This document shows, piece by piece, positions 1-9,107 of a stretch of 64,000 bases of DNA. Source of the DNA: Bacteroidales bacterium (GTDB lineage: Bacteria > Bacteroidota > Bacteroidia > Bacteroidales > UBA6680); the NCBI GenBank assembly GCA_025210735.1, contig JAOARD010000009.1, forward strand, positions 1 through 64,000, read 5' to 3'. The notes under the pieces were generated by a model. That model saw only the letters and a program-made list of their open reading frames with translations. It did no database searches and was not told the DNA's origin. The number at the start of each line of letters is the position of its first letter. Position 1 is the stretch's first letter. A program made the position numbers and the translations under genes.

Positions 1-267
1 ATAGTTAAATTTGAAACTATGAATGGAGATTCTGATGATATTTTAATTAATCCTAAAACAGAAGTATTGATATTTCAAAGCATTGGATATGGAAATTCTG
101 TTAGTGAGTTTGAACTTGATAGATTGTTTAAATATTTTGAAATGAAAACTGAAAATAATGTTAGTGCAAATATTAATTACCTTTTAAATTCAAATTGGAA
201 GTATAATGAAGTCTCTGAAACAGATTCAGAGTATATACTAATTGTCGATAAGGAGTGTTTTAATTGA
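1..267 (+). CDS. Hypothetical protein, 5' end beyond window
   Basis: The reading frame is open from the first base, so the gene probably begins upstream of the window; the first Met in the window is at 19. The visible 88 codons encode an acidic, Asn-rich soluble protein with no membrane segment. I do not recognise the family. Its last third (from about 186) reappears as a frameshifted copy at 772-903, so this gene or its tail has been duplicated locally. It is followed by lipoprotein and secreted-protein genes on the same strand. Confidence 0.55.
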   Translation: MVKFETMNGDSDDILINPKTEVLIFQSIGYGNSVSEFELDRLFKYFEMKTENNVSANINYLLNSNWKYNEVSETDSEYILIVDKECFN

Positions 268-327
268 ACTTAATAAGTTTATGATCATAAAAGCAAGTTC
301 TATCTGACAAAAAACAATAGTAAACAT

Positions 328-759
328 ATGCAAAGATTTTTTTTAATATTAACAGTTATAGTTTTGGTTTTAAACCAGTCTTGTAGAGAAGATAGTGAAG
401 ATTGTCATAGAACCATAGAGTTCAGAAATAGAACGTCGGAGAGTATATATATATCAGCTTCTTTTGATTACCCTGATACATCGTCTTTTGCAGGTATGCC
501 AAATCCGATATTAGATGCTGGTCATTCAAAGGTTCTGCCTAATAGTATTAATAGAAGTAGGCTAAGATATAGAGGATGTATTGAGTCAAAGTTTAAATAT
601 TCAATTAAATCTGATACAATGATGATTTATGTGTTTGATGCAGAAATATTAGAGAATAATAACTGGGAAGATGTAAAGTGTAACTATATGGTTATAAAAC
701 GTTATGATGTCAGTTTGCAGGATCTGATAAATAATAATTGGATAATAACACATGAGTGA
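328..759 (+). CDS. Bacteroidota lipoprotein, unknown function
   Basis: 143 residues. A hydrophobic leader ends in a lipobox (LNQSC, Cys19), so the protein is probably lipidated and held in the membrane facing the periplasm or outside. The mature part has the pattern of a lipoprotein family I recall from Bacteroides: an early IEFRN..S..IYIS strand, a PNPIL turn, a central Leu-Arg-Tyr with Cys, then DTMMIYVFDA and a C-terminal DLINNNWIITHE. It looks all-beta. The two Cys in the mature part could form a disulfide. Function unknown; the lipoprotein call is firm, the family assignment is from memory. Confidence 0.75.
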   Translation: MQRFFLILTVIVLVLNQSCREDSEDCHRTIEFRNRTSESIYISASFDYPDTSSFAGMPNPILDAGHSKVLPNSINRSRLRYRGCIESKFKYSIKSDTMMIYVFDAEILENNNWEDVKCNYMVIKRYDVSLQDLINNNWIITHE

Positions 760-771
760 ATTTTATAATTG

Positions 772-903
772 CTGGATTCAAGTTCTAACTGGAAGTATAA
801 TGAAGTTTCTGAAACAAATTCAGAGTATATACTAATTGCAGATAGGAGTGTTTTAATTGAACTTAATAGTAAATGCGAGTTGTATATAATCTTTAAAAGA
901 TAA
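772..903 (+). pseudogene. Decayed duplicate of the 3' end of the first gene
   Basis: About 95 bases here match the end of the first gene (roughly 186-276) at close to 90% by eye, including the shared coding stretch WKYNEVSET.SEYILI. Relative to copy 1, one A is missing in the run after GAT (gataaggag versus gataggag), which shifts the frame. Translation then runs on through altered residues to a stop at 901-903. No start codon or full-length frame is present, so this is a remnant, not a gene. Confidence 0.65.
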
Positions 904-913
904 ATTTAGACAT

Positions 914-1414
914 ATGAAGTATAAAAGCCTGATAGTTATATTACTGTTAATAATAACATATTCTGCACATGGTCAATACCAAGGTGTGTACGTTAATGAA
1001 TATGATAAAGATATTTTTGTTGTTATTAACAAAAACAATCTGGAGGTGAGACAAACACTGCGTTATATTGATGATGTAGAAGATGTTTTTCATCAGATAT
1101 CACTAATAGAATCTGAGTATAAGATGACCTATGATACAATCTTCTTTATAGATAATAACAGAACCTTGAGTTTTACTATAATAAATAAGGATATACTTCA
1201 GCTAAATGATAGTTTAAATAGTTTTATTGGTACTAATACAAAATTTTACTGTACCAGAAAGAGAGCTGATGATGGAAGAATACTCTATTTTGGCAAATGG
1301 AAAGATGGACAGAGAGATAGTAGTTGGCTTTTCTTTGATAAAGACCGAAGACGTTTTGTAGTGGAGTATGATAGAGGTAAAGAGGTAAGAAGGTATAATC
1401 TGGAGAAAAGATAA
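914..1414 (+). CDS. Secreted hypothetical protein with MORN-like C-terminus
   Basis: 166 residues starting with a Sec signal peptide (cleavage likely near SAHGQ, residues 18-21). The middle is beta-rich with no recognised domain. The C-terminal part (about 120-155: YFGKWKDGQRDSSWLFFDKD) follows the G.W.dG.rdg.W.yyd pattern of MORN/YwqK-type repeats. It lies between another small secreted protein and a lipoprotein gene, with gaps over 70 bases, so co-transcription is uncertain. Function unknown. Confidence 0.7.
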   Translation: MKYKSLIVILLLIITYSAHGQYQGVYVNEYDKDIFVVINKNNLEVRQTLRYIDDVEDVFHQISLIESEYKMTYDTIFFIDNNRTLSFTIINKDILQLNDSLNSFIGTNTKFYCTRKRADDGRILYFGKWKDGQRDSSWLFFDKDRRRFVVEYDRGKEVRRYNLEKR

Positions 1415-1489
1415 AGATGTATCATTGATATCTGGTCAGTTGTAATTACTGAAATTCAGAAAATAGCTGTAAGAAGAAATTATAAACGA

Positions 1490-2014
1490 ATGAAAAAGAT
1501 AATCCTATTTATCTCATTTTTTGTTCTGACATCAAACAGTTTGTTATGTCAGGATATTTATAGTGAGGTTATTGATTCTGTATTGACGGAGATTAAGGAG
1601 TTGATAATTGAAGATATGGCAAAGGATAGCATAAAGGTTTATGACAGAAACAGACCATGGCTTGGAGTGTCATATGTACTTGAGGTAGCTTTTGATGAGA
1701 AGAGAGTATCATGCATCTCGCATTATAAAAGACCAGGTATTGTCAGAGCTGGAAAATGGAAGATAAAACACAGAATAAAAGAGAATCATTTTATTCACTG
1801 TGTACTGAAAAATGGAGTAATTCCTTATAGTGACTTTGAATATCTGAGGTATAAATTCATACTTGCTCCTCTTGTTAAGGAGAATTTTGCTGATCCTCTG
1901 TATTGTGAGTATAGTTTTAAGATCATATCAGATAAACTGACTATTATTGATAAGAAGGTAGAACCGCTTGTCGATGAACAGAGTATAATAGATAAAGTTA
2001 ATTCAGATTGGTAA
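1490..2014 (+). CDS. Secreted hypothetical protein
   Basis: 174 residues. The N-terminus MKKIILFISFFVLTSNSLLC is a signal peptide; the Cys at 20 is followed by QD, so cleavage at or near it is likely, but the lipobox is imperfect. No catalytic motif is visible. The mature part alternates charged and aromatic residues and contains two HY/RPG segments. It is the last gene of the small plus-strand cluster and is followed directly by a strong hairpin terminator. Function unknown. Confidence 0.7.
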   Translation: MKKIILFISFFVLTSNSLLCQDIYSEVIDSVLTEIKELIIEDMAKDSIKVYDRNRPWLGVSYVLEVAFDEKRVSCISHYKRPGIVRAGKWKIKHRIKENHFIHCVLKNGVIPYSDFEYLRYKFILAPLVKENFADPLYCEYSFKIISDKLTIIDKKVEPLVDEQSIIDKVNSDW

Positions 2015-2038
2015 CTATATTTTATTCTGAATAATTAT

Positions 2039-2074
2039 TAATTAGGGCAGTAACTTTACTGCCCTAATTTTTTA
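2039..2074 (+). terminator. Rho-independent terminator
   Basis: ATTAGGGCAGT pairs with ACTGCCCTAAT around a short loop and is followed by a T-run (TTTTTTAT). It lies 25 bases after the stop of the secreted protein gene ending at 2014. Confidence 0.85.
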
Positions 2075-2091
2075 TCTGATAAGTATGGTAT

Positions 2092-2123
2092 AAAAAAACA
2101 GGCCACCCTATAGCAGAGTGACC
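2092..2123 (-). terminator. Terminator of the M3 peptidase gene
   Basis: On the minus strand, GGTCACTCT pairs with AGGGTGGCC (with G-U pairs) around GCTAT and is followed by TGTTTTTTTA. It lies just downstream of the peptidase stop at 2152. Confidence 0.75.
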
Positions 2124-2151
2124 CGTTTGGTCGAGATTATAATAGTTGATA

Positions 2152-4038
2152 TTAGTTTAGCTTCTCAATCTCTTTTTCAAGCTGTGCAATTAGTTTATCA
2201 AGTTGGTTGATAATTGCTAGTACAGGCTCTGGTTTTGTTAAATCAACACCTGCCTTTTTAAGCTGGTTCATAGGGTAATCGTTTCCACCAGACTTAAGTA
2301 GTGTAAGGTACTTCTCTGTAGCAGATCTACGCTCTTTCTTAGATCCTTTTGTAACCTTATCGTACAATACTGCTGATGAAGCAAAACATGTAGCGTACTG
2401 GTATACATAGAATGGAGAGTTATAGAAGTGTGGAATACGTGCCCAAAGCAGATTCTTTTTAGATGGATCTTCTACAAATACATCACCATAGTATGCATCG
2501 TTAAGATCGTCAGCAATCTTAGTCAGGCTGGCAGCAGTAACAGGACGTCCTTGCTCAGCAAGTCTGTGTGCCTGAAGCTCAAAGTCAGCAAACATTGTCT
2601 GAATATAGAATGTTCCGATAATACCCTCAATAGCTTGCTGTAGAAGTGCAATACGCTCTTTAGTATCTTTTGTATTATCAAGCATATAGTCAAGTAACAG
2701 GCGCTCATTAAAAGTAGATGCAACCTCAGCAACAAAAATAGTGTATCCGTGTGTTGCAAATGGCTGATTCTCGCTTGATAGCATTGAGTGAAGTGTATGA
2801 CCAAGCTCGTGGATTAATGTAAATGTATAATCTAATGTACCATTGTAGTTCAATAGCATATAAGGGTGAACACCATAAACGTTAATTGAGTATGCACCTG
2901 AACGCTTACCAGGAGTCTCATATACGTCTAACCATCCGTTTGCAATAGCTTTCTTCATTTTAGCAACATAATCTTTACCAAGAGGTTTTACAGCATCAAT
3001 AGCCATAAGTTTAGCCTCATCGTAAGGATACTTTTTGTCTGAATCAATTAAAGGAATTCTGCTATCGTATCCGTGGTAATCACCTTCAAGCTTAAGAAGT
3101 TTTGCTCTTAGTTTGTGGTAACGCTGTAGTGGCTTTGTGTTTGCTTTTACAGTGTTTACAAGGTTCTCATATACACCAACAGGGATATTATTACCATCAA
3201 GACTTGCCTCTAAACAAGATTTATATCCTCTTGATTGTGCGCTAGCCCAATCAGCATCAAGAATACCTTTATAGATAGATGCAATAGTGTTCTGCTTTTT
3301 TGCATATACAGGGTAGAACGCATCTGCTGCATTCTTTCTGTTCTCTCTCACTTTATCAGTTGAAAGAATACTTGAATATGTACCGTTTGTTAGGGTAACC
3401 TCTTTTCCGTCTTTAAGAGTCATTTTTGGGAACACAGCATCAGTAACTGTAAGACTGCTGTAGATAGATGATGGAGTACCAGACATTGTTCCGAAATAAG
3501 AAAGTAACTGCTCTTTATCTGCAGAGTATACTCTCTTCTGGTTACGGTACATATCCTGCATACCAAACTTGTATGGCTTAAGCTCAGGAGTAGCATCAAT
3601 CCACTTCATCATTGTTGCCTCTGGTAGTGTTAATAACTCAGGAGTAATCCATGATGTAGCAATACCAAATTTAGCAAAAGCCATCTGTACCTGCTGTAGT
3701 TTACCAAGTACCGACATATCTCTTCCGTCAACATCTTTCTGTAGCATAGGATACAGATATACCTTATATGCTATTGTACTTAGCTCGTCTTGTAGAAGAA
3801 GTCCTTTTTTAAGTGATTCTGCACTCTTTGTAAGAGTCCCTTTAAGTGCAGCAACCTCACTCATCTTCTCCTGAAGTTTTTTAAAGTCAGCTTCCCATGC
3901 ATTCCAATCTGCATAGATATCCTTAAAATTCCATTTGTATTCAGGAGCTATGTCCTTTCTCTCTTTTTGAGTAGCCTTTATGTTTGTAGCCGAAAGCAGC
4001 AAACTACCCACAATAAATAAAGTAACAATTTTTCTCAT
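2152..4038 (-). CDS. pepF: M3-family oligoendopeptidase F, exported
   Basis: 628 residues from the chosen start. A zinc metallopeptidase of family M3 that cleaves short peptides. The HExxH zinc motif is HELGHTLHS at about residues 410-418, with the supporting Glu in VAEVASTFNERLLLD downstream; an N-terminal PepF-like helical domain precedes it. I placed the start at the Met at 4038 rather than nine codons upstream (4065), because it puts a clean signal peptide (MRKIVTLFIVGSLLLSATNIKA) at the N-terminus. Classic PepF is cytosolic; this one is probably periplasmic, as often seen in Bacteroidota. It is a single gene with its own terminator. Confidence 0.93.
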   Translation of the reverse strand: MRKIVTLFIVGSLLLSATNIKATQKERKDIAPEYKWNFKDIYADWNAWEADFKKLQEKMSEVAALKGTLTKSAESLKKGLLLQDELSTIAYKVYLYPMLQKDVDGRDMSVLGKLQQVQMAFAKFGIATSWITPELLTLPEATMMKWIDATPELKPYKFGMQDMYRNQKRVYSADKEQLLSYFGTMSGTPSSIYSSLTVTDAVFPKMTLKDGKEVTLTNGTYSSILSTDKVRENRKNAADAFYPVYAKKQNTIASIYKGILDADWASAQSRGYKSCLEASLDGNNIPVGVYENLVNTVKANTKPLQRYHKLRAKLLKLEGDYHGYDSRIPLIDSDKKYPYDEAKLMAIDAVKPLGKDYVAKMKKAIANGWLDVYETPGKRSGAYSINVYGVHPYMLLNYNGTLDYTFTLIHELGHTLHSMLSSENQPFATHGYTIFVAEVASTFNERLLLDYMLDNTKDTKERIALLQQAIEGIIGTFYIQTMFADFELQAHRLAEQGRPVTAASLTKIADDLNDAYYGDVFVEDPSKKNLLWARIPHFYNSPFYVYQYATCFASSAVLYDKVTKGSKKERRSATEKYLTLLKSGGNDYPMNQLKKAGVDLTKPEPVLAIINQLDKLIAQLEKEIEKLN

Positions 4039-4095
4039 TTGTCTATTTTTAGTTTTATGACACAAAGAGTTATGTCATATGTGTATTTAATGGTT

Positions 4096-4148
4096 CTTAT
4101 AAATCTCCTTATAAGCAGAACAGCCTATAAATTTTATATAGACTGTTC
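4096..4148 (-). other. Two adjacent hairpins between aspS and pepF
   Basis: Read on the minus strand: a 12-bp stem (GAACAGTCTATA with TATAGGCTGTTC, 4118-4148, using G-U pairs valid only on this strand), then a 7-bp stem (CTTATAA with TTATAAG, 4096-4115). Neither is followed by a U-run. They may be a weak terminator of aspS or a structured leader of pepF. Confidence 0.45.
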
Positions 4149-4185
4149 GTAATTCTCTTTATTGATAAAATAAAACATTAAAGGT

Positions 4186-5946
4186 TTAATCCTCTTGTTC
4201 TACTTTTATAATATTTAGATTAAGCTCTTGTAGCTGATCGTCAGCAACCATAGATGGTGCCTCAATCATAACATCTCTTCCGGAATTGTTTTTCGGGAAT
4301 GCAATAAAATCTCTGATAGATTCTGATCCACCAAACATAGAAACAAGACGATCGAATCCGAATGCTACCCCGCCGTGTGGTGGAGCACCATATTTAAATG
4401 CATCCATAAGGAAACCAAACTGCTCTTCTGCCTCCTCATCTGAGAAGCCAAGATGTTTGAACATCTGCTTCTGTAGCTCTGTATCGTGAATTCTTATAGA
4501 TCCACCACCTATCTCTACACCGTTTATTACAAGATCATAAGCTTTTGCTCTTATCTCGCCTGGATTGGTATTGAATAACTCAATATCCTCTTCTCTTGGC
4601 GATGTAAATGGATGGTGCATTGCATGGTATCTGTTATTATCTTCATCCCATTCTAATAGAGGGAAGTCTACAACCCACATTGGAGCAAATACCTCAGGAT
4701 CTCTAAGTCCTAATTCTGTACCCATATGCAGACGCAGTTCGCAAAGAGCACTCTGAGTTTTTGCTTTGTCTCCTGCAAGAACCAATATAAGATCACCCGG
4801 CTTAGCATTTGTAGCTTCAGCCCACTTAGCAAGATCCTCTTGTGAATAGAACTTATCAACAGACGATTTAAATGTTCCGTCGGTATTATATTTAACGTAT
4901 ACTAAACCTTTAGCCCCAATCTGAGGTTTCTGAACAAACTTTGTAAGAGCATCAAGTTTTTTTCTTGTATACTCAGCACATCCTTCGGCACATATAGCAC
5001 CAACATATTCAGCTGAATCAAATACAACAAAATCTTTACCACCAACAATCTCCTTAAGCTCAACAAAACGCATTCCGAATCTGATATCAGGTTTATCAGA
5101 TCCGTAGTTCTTCATTGCATCAGCATATGTCATTTTTGGGAAATCAGCAAGCTCAACATCCTTAACTGTTTTAAACAGGTGTCTTGTCATTCCTTCAAAT
5201 GTGTTCAGAACATCATCCTGTTCAACAAACGACATTTCACAGTCTATCTGTGTAAACTCAGGCTGACGGTCTGCTCTAAGATCCTCATCTCTGAAACACT
5301 TAACAATCTGGAAATATCTGTCGCACCCTGCAATCATAAGCAACTGCTTAAACGTTTGTGGCGATTGAGGCAGTGCATAGAACTGATTAGGATTCATACG
5401 TGATGGAACAATAAAGTCACGTGCTCCTTCTGGCGTAGACTTAATAAGGTATGGAGTCTCAATCTCAAGGAAGTTCTGAGAGTCAAGATATCTGCGAACC
5501 TCTTGTGCTACACGGTGACGTAATTCAAGACCTGAACGTACAGGATTTCTTCTTATATCAAGATACCTGTATTTCATACGGATCTCGTCTCCTCCGTCTG
5601 TATTGTCCTCAATTGTAAAAGGAGGTGTATCTGATTTGCTTAGTATATCAAGCGTATCAACAACAATCTCAACGTCACCAGTAGGTATCTTTTTGTTTTT
5701 ACTTGCTCTCTCAATAACCTTACCTGATGCCTTAATAACATATTCGCGACCAAGTTCGTCGACCTTGTTTTTTAATTCCTCTGAGCTGTTCTCGTCAAAT
5801 ACCAGCTGCGAAATTCCATATCTGTCTCTTAGGTCAACAAATGTCATACCTCCAAGTTTTCTTACGCGCTGTACCCAACCGCTTAATGTAACCTCATTAT
5901 TGATGTTACTAATACGCAGCTCTCCACAATTGTGAGTTCTATACAT
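4186..5946 (-). CDS. aspS: Aspartyl-tRNA synthetase
   Basis: 586 residues, the normal length of bacterial-type AspRS. It charges tRNA-Asp with aspartate in the cytoplasm. The N-terminal OB-fold anticodon-binding domain opens with [10 protein letters not shown] and [11 protein letters not shown]. Class II motif 2 is seen as [18 protein letters not shown], motif 3 as [11 protein letters not shown], and the insertion (GAD) domain lies between. Substrate-binding GGGSIRIHD is present. Whether it also charges tRNA-Asn cannot be told without knowing if AsnRS or GatCAB exists elsewhere. The Met at 5946 fits the family start. Confidence 0.98.
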   Translation of the reverse strand: MYRTHNCGELRISNINNEVTLSGWVQRVRKLGGMTFVDLRDRYGISQLVFDENSSEELKNKVDELGREYVIKASGKVIERASKNKKIPTGDVEIVVDTLDILSKSDTPPFTIEDNTDGGDEIRMKYRYLDIRRNPVRSGLELRHRVAQEVRRYLDSQNFLEIETPYLIKSTPEGARDFIVPSRMNPNQFYALPQSPQTFKQLLMIAGCDRYFQIVKCFRDEDLRADRQPEFTQIDCEMSFVEQDDVLNTFEGMTRHLFKTVKDVELADFPKMTYADAMKNYGSDKPDIRFGMRFVELKEIVGGKDFVVFDSAEYVGAICAEGCAEYTRKKLDALTKFVQKPQIGAKGLVYVKYNTDGTFKSSVDKFYSQEDLAKWAEATNAKPGDLILVLAGDKAKTQSALCELRLHMGTELGLRDPEVFAPMWVVDFPLLEWDEDNNRYHAMHHPFTSPREEDIELFNTNPGEIRAKAYDLVINGVEIGGGSIRIHDTELQKQMFKHLGFSDEEAEEQFGFLMDAFKYGAPPHGGVAFGFDRLVSMFGGSESIRDFIAFPKNNSGRDVMIEAPSMVADDQLQELNLNIIKVEQED

Positions 5947-5989
5947 ATCTATATTTTAATTTATTATCTTCTGTTTAACATTTAACCCA

Positions 5990-5997
5990 CAAAAGTA
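5990..5997 (-). promoter_or_regulatory. Candidate promoter -7 box for aspS
   Basis: TACTTTTG on the minus strand fits the Bacteroidota -7 consensus TAnnTTTG, 44 bases before the aspS start. No clear TTTG element lies at the expected upstream spacing. Confidence 0.45.
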
Positions 5998-6135
5998 ATA
6001 ATAAGATTACAGAAGTAAAGTACTAAGATTAAGAAACTGTTTCTTGTTTATAAAAAAAATAATTGAATATGTTCTGGTATTAGCGTGAATAAGAAGATTA
6101 ATGTATGTCTGTTAATTTTTATCTGTACAAATTAT

Positions 6136-6143
6136 TAGTTTTG
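6136..6143 (+). promoter_or_regulatory. Candidate promoter -7 box for the deaminase gene
   Basis: TAGTTTTG matches TAnnTTTG about 30 bases before the ATG at 6174. The -33 element is not obvious. Apart from this box and the aspS box, I see nothing else in the 5947-6173 divergent gap. Confidence 0.4.
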
Positions 6144-6173
6144 TTGTAGTTAAATATGAGATATTATTAAGGT

Positions 6174-6623
6174 ATGGGATATCCGGTTTTTTCTGATGAA
6201 TATTTTATGAATGAGGCTCTTAAAGAGGCTCGTAAGGCTGCTGAGATGGGAGAGGTACCTGTTGGCGCGGTTATTGTATGTAATAATATGGTGATTGCCA
6301 GAGGGCATAACCTTACCGAACAGCTTAATGATGTTACAGCGCATGCCGAGATGCAGGTTATAACATCTGCGGCTGAAAGTTTGGGTGGTAAATATCTTAC
6401 CGGATGTACTCTGTATGTTACCCTGGAGCCATGCTTAATGTGCGGTGGGGCTCTGTATTGGTCGCAGATATCCGGAATAGTGTATGGAGCATCGGATATA
6501 AAGCGAGGATTTGACAGATTTAAGAAGGATGTTATACACCCTAAATGTGTTGTGAAAAGTGGGGTGCTGGAGAGTGAGTGTTCTGCTGTTGTTAAAGCGT
6601 TTTTTGCCGAAAAACGGAAATAG
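6174..6623 (+). CDS. tadA: TadA-like tRNA adenosine / nucleoside deaminase
   Basis: 149 residues, typical for the family. Zinc-dependent deaminase of the cytidine-deaminase fold; TadA converts A34 to inosine in tRNA-Arg(ACG). The zinc and proton-shuttle motif is HAEMQ (residues about 57-61) and the second zinc motif is PCLMCGGA (about 89-96). TLEPCLMC and KRGF near the C-terminus fit TadA rather than a guanine deaminase. It is transcribed divergently from aspS. A related nucleoside deaminase cannot be excluded, but TadA is an essential gene and this is a good match. Confidence 0.88.
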   Translation: MGYPVFSDEYFMNEALKEARKAAEMGEVPVGAVIVCNNMVIARGHNLTEQLNDVTAHAEMQVITSAAESLGGKYLTGCTLYVTLEPCLMCGGALYWSQISGIVYGASDIKRGFDRFKKDVIHPKCVVKSGVLESECSAVVKAFFAEKRK

Positions 6624-6725
6624 AAGGAGAGGAGTTAGTTATTTTTTTATTTTTTTTGGTGGTTACAAAAGTTTGCTAGGCAGGGAATTATAACAATATG
6701 AGATTGAGCTTTATAACATGTTTTT

Positions 6726-6755
6726 TTTGATAATCTGCATAAGTTTATATATTTA
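6726..6755 (+). promoter_or_regulatory. Candidate promoter of the TPR-protein gene
   Basis: TTTG at 6726-6729, an 18-base spacer, then TATATTTA at 6748-6755, close to the Bacteroidota TTTG-N19-TAnnTTTG pattern. The ATG follows at 6789, leaving a short leader. Confidence 0.5.
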
Positions 6756-6788
6756 CGCACAAAATACAAACTAAAACTGCTATAAATT

Positions 6789-7748
6789 ATGAATGTAACA
6801 AAGAGAATTTTACTATTGTTAATTACAATTACATTAACACTAGGACTAAGTGCACAAACTGTTAAAGATGCTAACCTAAAATATAATGAAGGAGCTCAGT
6901 TATTGAGTACAGATCCTGCAGGTGCTCTAAAAGCATTTGAAGAGTGTGTTAAAATGTGTGATGCAATAGGAGATGAGGCGTCGGATACGAGAGATAGAGC
7001 GGTAGCACAGATACCGGGATTACATTACAAGCAGGCAATGGGTACTTACAAAGCAAAGAAATTTGTTGATGCGATTGCTAAATTTCAAGCCACAGCTAAG
7101 GTTGCAGAGAAGTATGGAGATGATAACATAAAAAAGAAATCTTTATCTAAGGTTCCTGTAATATATCTTCAGATTGCTAACTCATATTCAAAGAAGAAAG
7201 ATTTTGATAATGCAATAGCAAACTACGATAAAGCTATTGAGATTAAGCCTGAGTATGCAAAAGCATATTTCTACAAAGGTTTAGCACAGAAGAAAAAAGG
7301 AGATACTGAAGGTATGATTGAGTCGTTTACATTGACAATTGAGAAAGATACTAAAGGTAAAACTGCTGCTAAGGCAAAGAAGATTATCGGAACACACTAT
7401 CTTAAAGCTGGAGAGAAGGCAAGAAAAGCAAAGAAATTTGCTGATGCTGTTGAGAACTATACAAAGTCTCTTGAGTATTCAAAGCCATCGGCACAGGTTT
7501 ATGGTTTAATGGCAATATCATATAAAGAGCTTAAAGAGTTTGATAAAGGTATTGAGGCTGCTATTAAAGCTGTAGAGCTAGAGAAAGGTGGAGTTGAGAA
7601 GGTTGCTAAGCATAACTTTACTCTTGCTGAGATTTACAGACTAAAAGGTGATGTTGCTAAGGCTTGTGAAACTTACAAACTTGCAGAGGTAGGTTCTGTT
7701 GCTGCAAATGCTAAATATCAGCGCGAGCAGGTACTAAAGTGCAAATAA
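6789..7748 (+). CDS. Exported TPR-repeat protein
   Basis: 319 residues. Signal peptide MNVTKRILLLLITITLTLGLSAQ, then a series of tetratricopeptide-like helix pairs. The clearest repeat is DNAIANYDKAIEIKPEYAKA followed by YFYKGLAQKKKG, with weaker repeats on each side. Lys- and Ala-rich throughout. TPR proteins are scaffolds for protein contacts; this one should work in the periplasm or on the outer membrane. It stands alone between tadA and a terminator, so its partner is not suggested by context. Confidence 0.85.
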   Translation: MNVTKRILLLLITITLTLGLSAQTVKDANLKYNEGAQLLSTDPAGALKAFEECVKMCDAIGDEASDTRDRAVAQIPGLHYKQAMGTYKAKKFVDAIAKFQATAKVAEKYGDDNIKKKSLSKVPVIYLQIANSYSKKKDFDNAIANYDKAIEIKPEYAKAYFYKGLAQKKKGDTEGMIESFTLTIEKDTKGKTAAKAKKIIGTHYLKAGEKARKAKKFADAVENYTKSLEYSKPSAQVYGLMAISYKELKEFDKGIEAAIKAVELEKGGVEKVAKHNFTLAEIYRLKGDVAKACETYKLAEVGSVAANAKYQREQVLKCK

Positions 7749-7788
7749 TATCTGTTTATTAAAAACGGGTTATAATATAACAATATTA

Positions 7789-7818
7789 AGAGTCGGCAGT
7801 TAGTCGGCTCTTTTTTTG
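7789..7818 (+). terminator. Terminator of the TPR-protein gene
   Basis: AGAGTCG pairs with CGGCTCT across an 8-base loop, followed by seven Ts. It is 40 bases after the stop codon. Confidence 0.8.
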
Positions 7819-7839
7819 TAGTTATAGTTTTAAAAATAA

Positions 7840-7866
7840 AAGGCCATTACAATTGTAATAGCCTTA
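7840..7866 (-). terminator. Terminator of thiL
   Basis: On the minus strand AAGGCTATTAC pairs with GTAATGGCCTT and is followed by TTATTTTT. It lies just downstream of the thiL stop at 7891. Confidence 0.7.
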
Positions 7867-7890
7867 GTTTATTTATAAAAAAGTATTTTA

Positions 7891-8928
7891 CTAGTTAGCG
7901 TGATTCCAGCCCTGAGCTTTTAACTCTATTGTTGTATCATCTGGAGTAACTAATACCTTCTCATCTTTGTTCTCGCACACATGTCCTATAACTGTTACAC
8001 CCGGTATATTAACAACCTTATCGTAATCTTTAATATCCACAGTAAACAACAGTTCGTAATCCTCACCTCCGTTTAGAGCTGCAACAAGAGGATCTATGTT
8101 AAACTCCTTAGCCATATCAGCGGTTTGATCATTTACAGGAATCTTCTCCATATATATATGGCATCCAGTCTCTGAGTTTTTACATATATGCATTAACTCA
8201 GAAGATAATCCATCTGATATATCTATCATTGATGTTGGAGTAATATCTGCCTTTGCAAGTTCCTCTATTATATCTTTTCTTGCTTCTGGCTTTAGTTGTC
8301 GTTCAAGAATATACTCGTATCCTCCTAACTCCGGTTGTTGATTGTACTGTTTATCATGCAGAGATTTCTCTCTCTCAAGAAGCTGTAGCCCCATATATGC
8401 TCCACCAAGGTCTCCTGTAACACAAATCAGGTTGTTTTTCTGAGCACCTGAACGTTTTACAATCTTATCCTCATTTGCAGTACCAATTGCTGTAACAGAT
8501 ATTGTAAGTCCGGTTAACGATGATGTTGTATCACCACCAATAAGATCAACATTGTAAAGGTCACAAGCCATCTTTATGCCGGAATATAACTCCTCTACAT
8601 CCTCAATAGCAAATCTTGACGATATGGCTATAGAAACAGTTATCTGTTTTGGTGTAGCATTCATTGCATATACATCAGACAGATTTACTACCACAGATTT
8701 GTAGCCCAAATGTCTTAAAGGAGTATATACAAGGTCAAAATGTATTCCTTCTGTAAGAATATCAGTTGTAACTACCATTTTTGAGTCAGACCCTATAATA
8801 GCAGCATCATCGCCAACACCCAGTATGGTTTCGCTGTTTTTAGTATTAAAATTACCGGTAATTCTATCAATTAGTCCAAATTCTCCAAGCTCAGATATAG
8901 GAGTTCTCTTGTTTTTGTTATCCGACAT
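7891..8928 (-). CDS. thiL: Thiamine-monophosphate kinase
   Basis: 345 residues from the chosen start. It phosphorylates thiamine monophosphate to thiamine pyrophosphate, the last step of cofactor synthesis, using ATP. Motifs of the PurM/ThiL fold are in order: ELGEFGLIDRI, ETILGVGDDAAI, VVTTDILTEGIHFD, LIGGDTTSS, MIDISDGLSSEL and GGEDYELLF. I chose the Met at 8928 (MSDNKNKR) because the 19 extra codons upstream to 8985 are unlike the family and lie in promoter-like AT-rich DNA. It is transcribed divergently from the SUF operon. Confidence 0.95.
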   Translation of the reverse strand: MSDNKNKRTPISELGEFGLIDRITGNFNTKNSETILGVGDDAAIIGSDSKMVVTTDILTEGIHFDLVYTPLRHLGYKSVVVNLSDVYAMNATPKQITVSIAISSRFAIEDVEELYSGIKMACDLYNVDLIGGDTTSSLTGLTISVTAIGTANEDKIVKRSGAQKNNLICVTGDLGGAYMGLQLLEREKSLHDKQYNQQPELGGYEYILERQLKPEARKDIIEELAKADITPTSMIDISDGLSSELMHICKNSETGCHIYMEKIPVNDQTADMAKEFNIDPLVAALNGGEDYELLFTVDIKDYDKVVNIPGVTVIGHVCENKDEKVLVTPDDTTIELKAQGWNHAN

Positions 8929-9025
8929 ATTAACTTCTTTATTATTAAATGTGTGTATTACTTGAGTTAGTCTAAATAAAAGCAAAACTTTTTGCCTATT
9001 CGGGGCAAATTTATTAAAAACTGTT

Positions 9026-9033
9026 TATCTTTG
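9026..9033 (+). promoter_or_regulatory. Candidate promoter -7 box of the SUF operon
   Basis: TATCTTTG is a full match to the Bacteroidota -7 consensus TAnnTTTG, about 75 bases before the sufB ATG. The expected -33 TTTG is weak. No IscR-like palindrome was recognised in the gap. Confidence 0.5.
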
Positions 9034-9107
9034 CGGCTATTTAGAACAATTCTATTTTAGTTTTGTTAGCTCAGGTAAGAGCGGGAGATAAAAAATGAGG
9101 TTGAATT

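Noticed and set aside
2428-2643. Open frame opposite the M3 peptidase gene
   Set aside because: It is a shadow on the other strand of a well-supported coding gene, with no family features or promoter.
8929-8985. Longer N-terminus for thiL
   Set aside because: Family members start near the MSDNKNKR Met; the extra codons lie in AT-rich promoter-like DNA.
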